This document shows positions 19,650 through 30,299 of a stretch of 64,000 nt of DNA, one piece after another. The stretch is from Cydia pomonella (taxonomy: Eukaryota > Arthropoda > Insecta > Lepidoptera > Tortricidae): the NCBI RefSeq assembly GCF_033807575.1, contig NC_084725.1, positions 6,731,001-6,795,000 of the forward strand. The letters are read 5' to 3'. Both the position numbers and the translations under genes were made by a program. The stretch's first letter is position 1; every line of letters begins with the position of its first letter. The notes under the pieces were generated by a model. It had not been told where the DNA came from. It was given only the letters and a program-made list of their open reading frames with translations, and ran no database searches.

Positions 19650-19735
19650 CAAAACACAAGCCTTGTTGAGCTTACAGTTGGAGTTAGTCAATTTGTGTAC
19701 CTCATAATGTCATATAATGTCTATTTACTCATAAA
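19548..19735 (+). repeat. SINE body (CCTGAGTCAT family) with (AT)n inside
   Basis: GATGAGCACGGATACTTGTT, CCTGAGTCATAGGTG, CACAAGCCTTGTTGAGCTTA and TTAGTCAATTTGTG follow the order seen in the fuller copy at 35338-35565. The tRNA-like head is missing. An (AT)n tract sits at 19617-19647. Confidence 0.7.
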
Positions 19736-19739
19736 TATT

Positions 19740-20330
19740 CAGGTATTTTCTATTATAATCATAAGCTACTCAAAAATGTTCTGTAAAATGTAAAATACTT
19801 TACCATAAAAAGATGTCTTCCGCTTCACCAAGAATAAGGTACATAAAACTAGTTCGCTTACATTTCTGTTTGCAAAAATGCCATTGTAACTTCACGGGCA
19901 GACGATTTCAATTAAGTACAGTGAAGGAGCTTCAATAGTGTGGAATGAAACTCTTATATAGGAATACTATTTTATATTACGGCTTCGGTCCGGGGTGGAA
20001 CTTTAAGCAAGTTTAATTTAGTGGTTAATATTGGCAGACTGTTGCGGATTACATCATTTATTAGTAGGTCAAAGCCTGTATTTGTGTCTATTTAATAGAT
20101 TCCAAATTTTTTGTCATTTGAAATAAATATGCATGATTACTCTAAATTTAACCAATATTAATGACACAATTGACATAACTATTTATTGTTGACTATTTCT
20201 ATATATTTATTGATAATTATATTTGGCTTGATTATCGGAGCGCCCGTCAGTTCAGGCTTCCTGCATTTTCCACGAGTATCTTATGAGGAAAGGGGACGGC
20301 CACTTCTCAGAGTAAAATGAGAACTAACGT
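19740..20330. other. Spacer
   Basis: Near 20281-20320 a piece with GGAAAGGGGACGGCCACTTC resembles the end of the inverted-repeat element at 62228. Otherwise nothing. Confidence 0.4.
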
Positions 20331-20333
20331 TGA

Positions 20334-20556
20334 AAAAAACCGGACAAGTGCGAGTCGGACTCGTCCACCGAGGGTTCCGTACTTTTTAGTATTTGTTGTT
20401 ATAGCGGCAACAGAAATACATCATTTGTGAAAATTTCAACTGACTAGCTATCACGGTTCATAAGATAGAGCCTGGTGACAGACGGACGGACGGACGGACA
20501 GGGGAGTCTTAGTAATAGGGTCCCGTTTTACCCTTTGGGTACGGAACCCTAAAAAC
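20334..20556 (+). repeat. AAAACCGG dispersed repeat, short form
   Basis: Nearly the same sequence as 8561-8781, including the tandem GACG tract (20484-20499) and the end GGGTACGGAACCCTAAAAA. Confidence 0.85.
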
Positions 20557-20559
20557 GAT

Positions 20560-21049
20560 TTCGCAAGGGCCCTCCGCTTTTGTCTTAATTGCGAAAGCCG
20601 AAATCCCAACAACGCGTAGGGTCGAAGGCCCAAAGCGTCGGAGCTCTCTTCGTGCCTCAGCACGCCTTTAATTAGAGTTTAAGCTTGAGTCTAAATAAAT
20701 AAATAAACTTGTTATAATCTTACGTATTTTATTTTATTTATATTTATTAATAATTTTTCTAAGTCTGTCCATGGACTGATGAGTAATCATTTAATGAATA
20801 CCGCATATAAGGGTTATTTAAGCTACGGATTCGTCGTTCCCAGCGCAAAATTTCTGTCAGCCGTATATTCAATTCCGAGTAATAGCTTTATTCTCAAAGC
20901 ATTGATATCAAAATGCATACAAGTATTATAGGTGCGGGGATATAGGCCTCCGCGCCTTAACATTTTCCGTCACATCTGGTTTTTGATCCGAACTAGAACT
21001 CTACTAACTAACTAATTGTGTGATGTACGGAACCCTTTACGGTTTTTTT
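20560..21049. other. Spacer
   Basis: 20567-20665 is moderately GC-rich and crossed by a 70-codon minus ORF with no family. The rest is AT-rich. Confidence 0.4.
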
Positions 21050-21135
21050 ACAATGCCGTCCGCGTCAACGCTGCAGCAGTAACGCTGTAACAGCAAAGCT
21101 GCTGCCGCCGCCACCCGAATGTCACCTTCAAAGTT
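21050..21135. repeat. GCAGTAA-rich repeat fragment
   Basis: GCTGCAGCAGTAACGCTG and CCACCCGAATGTCACCTT resemble 11270-11395 and 34520-34780. Confidence 0.4.
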
Positions 21136-21197
21136 AACGAGACAATTTCTAGAATGGTATAAGGCCTTTACCATGTTTACAATTCCGTGTACCGCGG

Positions 21198-21306
21198 GAA
21201 GAAGTTAATAACTCGAAATATAAAATTGAAGAAATTTGAACTTAAAACAGAATAACATAAGGTTCAAATTTCTTCAATTTTGTGTCTCGAGTTATCTACT
21301 TCTTCT
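21198..21306. mobile_element. Hairpin MITE with about 45-bp arms
   Basis: AAAATTGAAGAAATTTGAAC is mirrored by GTTCAAATTTCTTCAATTTT. The outer parts AAGTTAATAACTCGA and TCGAGTTATCTACTT also pair. The loop is only about 17 bp. Confidence 0.9.
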
Positions 21307-21309
21307 GGT

Positions 21310-21945
21310 TAAGTTGTTTACGAAATAAAAAGCCTTCTCCATTCTATACCTTTGCTCTAGAAAGAAGCCCAGCAATAAGCCCTGAAGCTCTACATCGTAT
21401 TCATTTACACTATTAATTTAACATAACTTTATTTGAATTTAAAACATTTTAGAGTTTTGTATGAACTTAACAGCAGTCAATTGAGAATTAAAGGCAAAAT
21501 TAATTAAATTAATTATTATTTTAACGTGTATTTATTACAGGGCTCTAAAAACCAACTAGGTATAACATTTTATATCTAGTTTAGTTTAAATTTTATAACA
21601 TGTTATAATGTTAATACAAAATTTTAAACAAGAAAACAATATGCTCATAAAAGTTGTACCTAACAGTTATTTTTATGCAAGTTTTGCGAAGTAATATTAA
21701 CTAATAAAAAAAAACAATTTTTGAAAAAAAATTACTTATTTGTTCCAGAGGGAACGTATTACTTTTGAGTTTTGTAGCATTTTTTTTCTGTAGAATTAAT
21801 ATAATCCTGGGCTTATCTTTTTATACACTATTGAATGTGGCACAGGTAAATGTTTAATGAAAAAAATATCCTCTTTTTTACATGTACCTATAAATAGAAT
21901 GCCCTTAAAAATACATATATTTTTTCCAAATTTATTTTTTATATG
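21310..21945. other. AT-rich spacer
   Basis: Strongly AT-rich with many A and T runs. No ORF of note. Confidence 0.5.
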
Positions 21946-22131
21946 CTATACATTATTATCATTTAAAAAATCCTTAACAGAGTAGTAACATTTGTCAAGA
22001 AGGAATTTAATTAATTTATTTTTAAATACTGTGAATTGGGAACTGCGAAATGAACGATAGTAATTAGCCTCAAGACTTTTAAAAACATTTTGTCGTAGTT
22101 GAGTTCCATTCTGGTCTTCATGGGCAGTTCC
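21946..22131 (-). pseudogene. Probable RT C-terminal tail, jockey/CR1-like
   Basis: A minus-strand frame without a start codon runs 61 codons to a TAG at 21948-21946 and includes FTVFKNKLIKFLLDKCYYSV then KDFLNDNNV. The block LxxKCYYSVxxFL near the stop is common at the end of jockey/CR1-type RT proteins; compare HKHCFYSVNEFL at the end of the antisense element at 25341. Upstream the frame is closed by stops and other frames show no clear RT motif. This rests on one C-terminal motif. Confidence 0.45.
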
Positions 22132-22580
22132 ATTTCATCAAATAGGACTCTTTAAATGCAAATACTTGGTTTTAGGATAGAAACTAAAAAATCGCTCTAT
22201 ATCGCATACTTATGCATATAAGAGTTCCGTCAATTTCTCATGGAATCCATAATCAGCACTAGGTTTTGACAAAAATGAGACCAATTGTATGTTTGTACAT
22301 ATTTTCAATCAAAAAAGAATATTCATTATTATGAATATTCTCAAACATGACGCAACATGACGGAGTTATGAAGTAACAAACATAAAAAAACATACAACCA
22401 AATTGAGAACCTCCTCTTTTTGAAATCTTGAATTTGGTTAAAAATGTACGAGTTCGTATACAAAATACCAAAAATGCTATTATTTAAAGAGTTTACTCAA
22501 TTTCTTATCCCTGTTTCTAAGTTAATTTTGAATTATATTATGATTGAAGCACAATACTGTAGGTATTTATATTGTGTCAT
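22132..22580. other. Spacer
   Basis: TATTCATTATTATGAATA near 22319 is a small palindrome. The ORFs here are unassigned. Confidence 0.45.
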
Positions 22581-22748
22581 TTTAGGGCGGCCGCTAGCTG
22601 GTGCGGGTGCACGGAGCGGGCACACGCATAGGTGCCATTGTAGGTAAAATACGTCGCACGCGTCCGCGCTAGTTAGCAACGCTCATACTATTTTTCGCTA
22701 ACCCGTTACCCGCTCCGTGTAACCGCGTTAGCTAGCGGACACCCTTAG
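22581..22748. mobile_element. GC-rich MITE with GGGCGGCCGCTAGC end
   Basis: GCTAGCTGGTGCGGGTGCAC then GGAGCGGG near the left is mirrored by CCCGCTCCGTGTAACCGCGT then TAGCTAGC near the right, with several mismatches. Ends GGGCGGCCG / CGGACACCCTTA. Confidence 0.65.
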
Positions 22749-22749
22749 T

Positions 22750-23415
22750 ATGTGATAGAAACTTTAAACTTAAAGCTAGTCAACTTGAAAATACGAAAAT
22801 TATATTAAAACCTTTCAAGAGGCACTTTAACATAATAACACGGCTTCCTATGTTGAGTGGAGGAAATTCCATTATAGGCGCTGTATCGGAGGTATTTTAT
22901 GCTAGCCTTTCAAAGGCGTCTATTTTGCTGCCATATTCGAAAAGGACGTAAGTCATTATGAAACTCTCATGTATATATGACGTTTTGGCTTTTCACTTGG
23001 TATTTCAGTCAATATACAAAGAGTACGGATACTTCAGTTCGTATGAAGATGCGTTTAGAAGCTTATATACTTTAGTTTAGGCACTTAGAAAAAATAATTT
23101 AGGTGAAAATGCGTGCTAAACGCAGTTTTTTCTTGTACATGCCTTTCAAGCGAGTATATTTTAAGTGAGAATCGTGCAGTAATTTTGAATAATGAATATG
23201 TGTCCTTTTCAGTAAAGAAATCATCGTGGATAAACCGTAATCACAATGAAGCTTAGTTACCATTTTGGGTGTGAAGGTTGGCGGCAGTCGCTTTAGTAAA
23301 ACTGGAGACTATTAGGGATTAGTTGCCAGGCGGAGCACAGACCAAAACCCACTTCCACTTTTGTTTAGACGAGCGTAGATGAGAGGAACCAACCAATAGC
23401 ATTGGTAGTAATACT
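22750..23415. other. Spacer with a possible retroelement 3' piece
   Basis: 23274-23340 holds GTTGGCGGCAGTCGCTTTAG and GGGATTAGTTGCCAGGCGGA, which resemble a 3' end seen in lepidopteran retroelements. No coding sequence is attached. Confidence 0.35.
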
Positions 23416-23553
23416 TACAGTCGCCATCAGATATATTGGAACAGCCAAGGTGCTCAAAAATATCTGAACAAGCACTTAACGCCTTGACTATAGAGGTGTG
23501 TTCAGATATTTGTGAGCGTCTTGGCAGCCCCGATATATCTTATGGCGACTGTA
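23416..23553. mobile_element. 138-bp MITE sharing ends with the 5.5-kb Tc1-type element
   Basis: TACAGTCGCCATCAGATATA at the left is identical to the first 20 bases of 5471-7449. The right end CGATATATCTTATGGCGAC then TGTA is its near inverse. Both arms contain the ATATCTGAAC-type word seen as a subrepeat in the long TIRs. It is non-coding and presumably a deletion derivative mobilised by the same transposase. Confidence 0.85.
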
Positions 23554-23756
23554 CGTTAGCAGCTTAGCGTAGAAGAGATGTGGATTACAACCGCCGAAAC
23601 GGAGCTGGCAAAACCGTGGCATAAATGACAGTTTTATGTTAGGGTTGAGGATTATGAACTATTTTGCTTAAAGTTTATTATATCTAAGCTTAATTTAATT
23701 AAAACCGCCAACTTTATTGACCCTCTTCATATATACTTAACCCCGTGTAATGTAAA

Positions 23757-23880
23757 ATAAATAAATAAATAAATATTGGACATTGTTACACAAATTGACT
23801 AAGCCGCACGGTAAGCTCATAAAGGCTTGTGTTATGGGTACTCAGACAACGATATGTATAATATATAAATATTTTTATCT
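23757..23880 (-). repeat. SINE tail, antisense
   Basis: Minus-strand order CGTTGTCTGAGTACCCATAA, CACAAGCCTTTATGAGCTTA and TTAGTCAATTTGTGTAAC matches the 35338-35565 SINE 3' half. Confidence 0.7.
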
Positions 23881-24080
23881 ACTCACATGTCATAAACCCT
23901 CTATGACGCCTTCAAAATCCGTACATAATGGCCAACATTACGATAACCTGTTTAATTACAACAAATTTCTTATCTATGGTAATGCTGTAATTGCTTCATA
24001 ATCGATTTGGTTATGACATTCAAATTTGGAACATCTATGAAAAAAAAGAATTCGATTCGACATCTATTCTAATATCAGTC

Positions 24081-24100
24081 GAAATGAAATGAAATGAAAT
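24081..24100 (-). repeat. Detached part of a (CATTT)n retroelement tail
   Basis: Four GAAAT units. The same pentamer continues at 25129-25155 after the inserted sense element. Together they form the split tail of the antisense element at 25156-27420. Confidence 0.75.
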
Positions 24101-25128
24101 CCGGATGAATGCCGGAGTCCCTCAGGGGTCCGTGCTTTCAGCGACCCTTTTCCTGCTCCACATAAACGACCTGCTGAAACCAGGTACGTTCGGATATGCA
24201 GATGATACTACGGTTGTTGAAAGCTACATACCCAATTCACGAGCTAGTGGAGCCCAAATACAGTCACTCAGAGAGGCTATGGTCGAACGCATGAACGTGT
24301 CACTGAAGGCAGTGTCCGATTGGGGTGAAGCCAATTTGGTCTCGTTCAATGCTAGTAAGACCCAGGCGTGTCTTATCTCCGCTAAACGGAGTCCATTCCA
24401 TCTGACTCCTACTTTCCGAAATGTATCCCTTCCGATAACCGACCATCTTGAGCTTCTCGGAATCTCGCTGACTTCGAAACTCAACTTCGGCCCGCACATC
24501 GAGTCGAAAGCACAGTTAGCAGCAAAAAAGCTGGGCATCCTCAACAAGGTGAGGCAGTATTTTACACCTAGGCAGCTGCTCGACCTTTACCAAGCACAAG
24601 TTCGATCGTGTGTGGAATACTGTTCACATCTGTGGGATGGTTCAGCCAAATACCAGCTTGAGGCGCTCGAGTCAGTCGAGAGGAGGGCCAAGAGAATTAT
24701 TAATGACGACGATCTGACGAATGCTCGACTTCAAAGTCTGGAGCATCGACGCAAGGTTGCCAGCCTAACGATCTTTTATAGGATACATTTCGGAGAGTGT
24801 GCTGAGGAATTGCACAACCTTATTCCTCCGTCCCCATTTCACCATCGGACTACCAGACAATCGGCACTTCGGCATCGCTTCATGGTAGGTATTCCACAAA
24901 TACGCACGAAGCGTTTCGCTTCAACATTCCTTATGCGAACTGCCAAGGAGTGGAATGCCCTGCCGGAGTCTGTGTTTCCGTATGAGTACAATCTGAATCT
25001 CTTCAAGGCTAGAGTAAATAGGTATCTCATAGGCAAGCGTGCTCCACCGTAGACCGCATCATCACTTACCATCAGGTGTGATCGTGGTCAAACGCCTGCC
25101 TATCCTCCATAAAAAAAATAAAAAAAAA
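24101..25128 (+). pseudogene. 5'-truncated non-LTR retrotransposon with RT core (YADD)
   Basis: An uninterrupted frame (24105-25052, 315 codons) starts inside the RT domain: GVPQGSVLS (residues 4-12), LLHINDLL, then the catalytic YADD (31-34). The thumb and C-terminal blocks follow (LELLGISL, QLLDLYQAQVRSCVEYCSHL, FASTFLMRTAKEWNALPESV), ending VNRYLIGKRAPP. The start Met is not a true start, since the N-terminal endonuclease and early RT are missing. The short 3' UTR contains CTTACCATCAGGTGTGATCG and ends in an interrupted A run (25111-25128). It has no stops or frameshifts, so the insertion is probably young. It sits exactly within a run of GAAAT pentamers. Clade (jockey, R1 or related) is uncertain. 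Confidence 0.85.
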
Positions 25129-25155
25129 TGAAATGAAATGAAATGAAATGAAATG
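25129..25155 (-). repeat. (CATTT)n tail of the antisense element
   Basis: Five or more TGAAA/ATGAA units stand between the sense element's A run and the antisense 3' UTR. Confidence 0.8.
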
Positions 25156-27420
25156 TATTTATTTGTCAGAATATGGTACATTGATTTGATCTTAAATTAG
25201 AATTAGTGCTTTCATATTCTACCGTGAAGGCGGTGTACAAATATTTTTACTTATATCTAATTCTTAAATCTATATCTTTGGTTTACATAAAATACCTACG
25301 AAATCAAAACTAGGAACAATCAAACAAATAAACTATAAAACTAATCAGTATGGTCCAGAAACTCGTTAACACTATAAAAACAATGCTTGTGTAGGTAATA
25401 ATTTAAATACTTTTTGAATAATGTTGTTGGTTTGTTTTTTATATCATCAGGTAATTTATTGTAAACTTTTATTGCCATAAAGTAAGCATTTTTTTGGAAC
25501 AATACTAAGTTGGATTTAGGCAAAGTCTACTTCTGTTTCCATCTAGAATTTGAACCATAGGCCTCCTCTCTAGTTTTAAAGAAATGAGGGTATTCTTTTA
25601 CAAATAGACAACACTCCTTAATATATATACATTGCAATGGTAATATTCTTAATTTGCTAAACAATGGCTTACATGACTCTTGGTATCCAACCTGACTCAA
25701 TATACGGATACACTTTTTTTGTGCCTTAAATACTCTATCTACATCTACGGAGTTACCCCAAAGAATGATACCGTATCTCAATGTAGAAGAGAAGAGACGT
25801 ATGCGTGATATGCACTAAGGGCGGCAGCAAGTGAAGCTACTTTTCGAGTTCTCTCTAAGGCAAAAAGAAACCTATTAATTTTTAGGCAAATGGAATCTAT
25901 ATGACTTTTCCAATTACAGTGTTTGTCTAGATTGAACCCCAGAAACTTTGTAGTTTCAACCTCTGTAATTGTCTCGTCCCTATAAGAGATATTTAGTTTT
26001 GATGGATTTGCTTTATAGGTCTGAAATTGCACAACTGTCGTCTTATTTATATTTATTCTTAATTTATTCTGACTAAGATATGCAATGACAGTTTGCAGAG
26101 CGTTATTTATATCTGCTTCAAACGTATCTCTATTTCGACATTGTATTGCAATTGTCGTATCGTCGGCAAACAATAAGCAAGGGTGGCTGATACATTGTGG
26201 CAGATCATTAATGTAAGCTAGAAATAAAATTGGACCTAATATACTCCCTTGAGGAACCCCACTGACGTTTGTACGGGAATGTGATCTGTAAACCTTTTTT
26301 TCGCCGTTATTTAGTGAAGTAATTTCTGTGCATTGCTCTCTATTTTTTAAATAACTTTCTAGCCAAGTATATACATTGCCTCTAATTCCATATTTTTCTA
26401 ATTTAATCAGTAGTTTTTCATGACAAACAAGGTCGAAAGCCTTAGTCATATCTAAGAATAATACTGCTATGGGGATTTTATTATTCAGACTTTCGGTTAC
26501 TAATTTAATAAGTGAGAACGCTGCTAACGAAGTAGAGCTGTTCTTTCTAAAACCATACTGAGCAGTGCTGAGAACATCAAATTTATTGAAGAATTCATTT
26601 ATTTTTATCAGCATCACCTTTTCAAAAACTTTGGACAAAACTGGTATTAGCGTGATAGGCCTATAATTATCTAAACTAGTTTTGGGTCCCTTCTTTAGTA
26701 AAGGTTTGACTATAGAAAACTTTAATCGGTCTGGAAATTTGCCTTGTTCCATAGATAAATTTATAATGAAAGTAAGTGAGGGCGTTAGAGCATCAGCGCA
26801 CATTTTAATTATTTGAGTATTAATTTCATCGAAACCAGCTGATTTTGTGTTTCTGAGATTTAGTATTATTTTCCTGGTGAATTCTTCGGAAATGGGTGTC
26901 AAGTACATACTATTTGTGACATGTTTTATTGAGCTTCGTAGATTCCTATCATTGTTACTACCGACTTGAGCAATTTTATTATTTCCTGCAACATCCACGA
27001 AGAAATCATTAAATATGTTGCAAATGTCTCTCGGATTATCATAAATTATATCATTAATAACTAATTTGTCTGTACAACTAATACTGCTTTTTGATTTAAT
27101 CGTTTCTTTAATGACTTCCCATGTTGCCTTACACTTATTTTCCGAATTCTGTATATAGCGTCTATTGTTAAGTTTCTGAGCACTTAACATGCATTTCCTT
27201 AAAATTTTACTATATTGTTTATAGATTAATCTATTACTGGTTTTATTATCAGTACTCATATTGCATCTCAAAAATAGGTTGCGCTTTTGTTTAAGACTTT
27301 TTTTTAACCCTTTTGTGATCCATCGATTTTTAACTGGTTTATTTGTGACTTTAATTCTAATAACTGGGAAACATAAATTAAAAAACAGAGATGCCTTATT
27401 GTTCGAAATAAAATGACAAT
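25156..27420 (-). pseudogene. Antisense jockey/CR1-like non-LTR retrotransposon ORF2
   Basis: The largest coding stretch of the window. The main frame (27457-25778, 559 codons) includes NRWITKGLKKSLKQKR, DNYRPITLIPVLSKVFEKV, LFLDMTKAFD (catalytic Asp near residue 336), GVPQGSILGPILFLAYINDL (about 400) and FADD (430-433). These are the successive RT motifs, with Phe in place of the more common Tyr before ADD. A frameshift at about 25780 moves to the frame MRYGIILWGN, an in-frame TAG interrupts it at 25529-25527, and it ends VNEFLDHTD at 25341. The endonuclease domain is missing and the element begins near 27420. The first 13 codons of the long ORF come from an adjoining SINE. The 3' UTR is 25156-25340, followed by the CATTT tail. 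Two disabling lesions make the copy inactive. Confidence 0.9.
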
Positions 27421-27429
27421 TGCATATAC

Positions 27430-27500
27430 ATATTAAACACCCATGACTCAGGAACAAATATCTGTGCCTTCACGCAAATAAATGCCCTTACCGGGGATAC
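27430..27500 (-). repeat. SINE fragment abutting the 5' end of the antisense element
   Basis: On the minus strand it reads GGTAAGGGCATTTATTTGCG, ATATTTGTTCCTGAGTCATG then GGTG, the junction of head and body in the 35338-35565 SINE. Either the retroelement inserted into it or the two were joined during truncation. Confidence 0.7.
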
Positions 27501-28400
27501 CTTGCTAGCAAGGAAATTAAATTTACATGTCATTGTCTGTATTAAATGCATTTCAATGTGTCCGTCATTTTTTTTATGACATCACGATTTTTCCATATTT
27601 CTTTCAAATGTAAATATGGAATTTTTATTGCTTGACAATATTGGTTTGCTTGAAAATAAAGAAGAAAATATTTTTTTCACGTGAGCAGCTCGAACAAGGG
27701 TAATTTGCTGCTTAAAAACAGTGAGTAAAATCGCATTTTGCTCACCGAGTGAGACAAAATAACATTCAAGTGACCGTGAGTGAGTTTAGATCCGAATGTC
27801 ATTTCAACGTGCGGGGCCTAATACAAGTTCGAAATATTTGGATTCTATTGTCTTTGTCCCTTTCACGTCATTAGCAAAAAAAAGAGACAAAAAAGTGCAT
27901 ACGTAATTAAACGGTATATTGACGGTTTATAATAGACCCACGAAATAAGTCAGACCGCATCGTTCCAAAACACCCTACTAGTCTTCATTCGTAATAATTA
28001 ATTAATGAAATAAAAGTTTAAAATTTAATAAAAACACCATATTTTGCGTATTTTATTACACAATCAAAACAATGAACTTATACTACGCAATTGTTACGCA
28101 GTAAATAATTCTACTTAACTACTTTTAACGATCTCTACTATAGTTGACAAAACTAGTAGTATCCGCAATTCGGACCGTATCTTACAAAGTTTTTTTTTAC
28201 AAAAAAAAGTTGTCGATTGAACTGTCAATTGATGTTCGTTACTTAATTCATTATTTTCGTATTATTTTATTGAAATTTCTTTCGTTTAGTTTTATTGCGG
28301 TAATTAAAGTTAATTGTTAGAATATCTTCAGAAAACATGAGTGAAATAGTGATCCGTGCGTCTGGATTAAATTTTTTCAAGTTGTATTTTTTGATGGCTG
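27501..28400. other. Spacer with a shared fragment
   Basis: TTTTTTTCACGTGAGCAGCT then CGAACAAG near 27672 resembles TTTCACCTCAGCAGCTCGAA at 43219. Otherwise AT-rich. Confidence 0.4.
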
Positions 28401-28406
28401 ACTGAC

Positions 28407-28760
28407 GTGAAAAATTTTGTGTACTACACGAGATCAAAGTTATTTACATCTCGTGCGCTTTTGAGTCCCTTACTATGCTCAAGAATCTTTCGCTTGCACG
28501 GGACTCAAAACAAGCACTCGAAGAAATATCAAACTTTGCTCTCTTGTTGTACAAATAACTATTCTGCCCTCCGGGCGAAAAGCGTCAACTTTGCTCCCGC
28601 TGCGCTCAACGAAGTTGTCGCTTTCCGCCTCCGTCGAGCAGAAAAATAATATGCACACCACGGGCGAGGAATCGTAGGACATTCCATCCTGCGTGTTTGC
28701 CACATTTTTACACACGGCACGCAATGTCCTACTTTTCTTACTATGGGACACAAATAACTA
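28407..28760. repeat. Dispersed repeat with TTACATCTCGTG and GTTGTACAAATAACTATT
   Basis: CAAAGTTATTTACATCTCGT, TTTTGAGTCCC, CTCTTGTTGTACAAATAACT recur in the same order at 43395-43490. A second CACAAATAACTATT is at 28749. Several short ORFs on both strands overlap this non-coding repeat and are not genes. Confidence 0.65.
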
Positions 28761-29763
28761 TTTATACTTTAATTTGTTCGTAGCTGAGATAACCCTCAAG
28801 TAAAACTACCACAGATTCATCTCAGAGAAGAATCACAGCATAATCCGCATAATAAAATCGAAGAAGAAATATTCTTTTCCGATTTTATTCCTCTCATCAT
28901 GAAAGGCAACCGTGACAATGTTAGGATGATGATCATGATGAGATCCTGTCTTCAATGTGCGTCTTTAAACCCTACAAATAATTTCGCAATCATGTCGTTC
29001 GTTTGTAAATCCGATTGGGCCTACGAAGAGCTTACAGTGCGTTTAGTAAGCGTTTCCCTTTTGCCGAGCCGCGTACGACGACGTAATATAATTTACTTTC
29101 AATCATGCGAGGGATACATGTTGATTCCTGTCTTTGTGCTTCGAGAATTCCATTTGTGTATACGTAATACACGTGTAGGTACTTAAAATAAGGTAAGTAT
29201 TAATCAATATTCGAGTTTTGAGGTCAGCATAGGAATCTTTAGCTACAACAGAATCTAATCATATTAATTAAGGCAAATTAGTAGGCTAAAACCGTTTGTT
29301 AGTCGTATACCTCGAAATCAAAAATTCCTTGTAGCTTTTCACCTATTCGCGTTTAGCCGCGATCTCATAATTTCTGAACAGATTTTTTTTCTTGTAGTAT
29401 GATTTCTGGTCGCCAATTACAATGGTGTATAAAATTCATAGTATATTTACTTCCCTGCCTTTCTTCACTGTAGTCGCTTTTCACTTCGATAGATATTTGT
29501 TTATAATGCGTTATTACATATCGCGACATTTCCTTTAAGCACTAGACCTCTATAGTTTTGCTTTGTAAATGCATTTCGCACAAAATGCGGACTTTTTACA
29601 ATTTGCCTTCGGCAATTTTACAAGTGTTTTCGCGTTAGTAAAAGGCGGATTCTTCTAATTTATTTTCTATTTAAATGCAAAGTGATTTGTATACATTTTA
29701 AGAATAAATAAAATAGCAACACTTTTGATCGCATTACCAAAGCAACATTTCGAAATACATGAA
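28761..29763. other. Spacer
   Basis: AATAAAATCG...CCGATTTTATT (28850-28889) is a small hairpin. The ORF at 28899-29186 is unassigned. Confidence 0.45.
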
Positions 29764-29893
29764 TCATATAGAAACAAAGTCAGCAACATCCACTTCAGCT
29801 AAAACTTATTAGACTTCGTACAAGTTTACAATTAACATATTACTACTTTAACTCTTACTTGAAGTGGATGTTGCAGACTATGTTTCTATATGA
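29764..29893. mobile_element. MITE with TCATATAGAAACAAAGTC ends
   Basis: TCATATAGAAACAAAGTC plus GCAACATCCACTTCA is mirrored by TGAAGTGGATGTTGC plus GACTATGTTTCTATATGA, with few mismatches. The arms are about 34 bp around a 60-bp loop. Confidence 0.9.
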
Positions 29894-30143
29894 CTCATAT
29901 TTAAGATGATTAGTATACACGATTATTATATTCAGTAGGATATCCATAGCTCGTCTCGAGCACAATCATCGCTTAGTTCGTGATGAGAGAGTGCTTCTGT
30001 AGGGGGGAAACACACGGGCTGATATTTTGACGAGCACGCAAATTTGCAGTGTAATAAAATAGAATTAAACACATTTTAGAAAAAGGTAATTTCTATACGG
30101 AATACAACAAAAGTTAACGACCTAGGTATAATCAACCCATAGT

Positions 30144-30299
30144 CAACCAATTTGATTCCTAAGCCACTATAGAGCCTTGTCGCTTTAACTACTAGATACA
30201 CCATTAAGCCCAACATTAAGCCCTGTCGTAGTGTCGTAGAAGATAAACATATTGATTCATTATGACATGGTTCTAGGAGCCTAGGAATCAAATTGGTTG
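30144..30299. mobile_element. MITE with CAACCAATTTGATTCCTA ends
   Basis: CAACCAATTTGATTCCTA (30144-30161) and TAGGAATCAAATTGGTTG (30282-30299) are exact inverses. The interior has no clear symmetry. Confidence 0.75.

Noticed and set aside
24224..24547. Minus-strand 107-codon ORF
   Set aside because: Shadow of the RT frame on the plus strand.
28479..28753. Overlapping ORFs of 64-90 codons
   Set aside because: They cover a dispersed non-coding repeat that recurs at 43395 with indels that break the frames.
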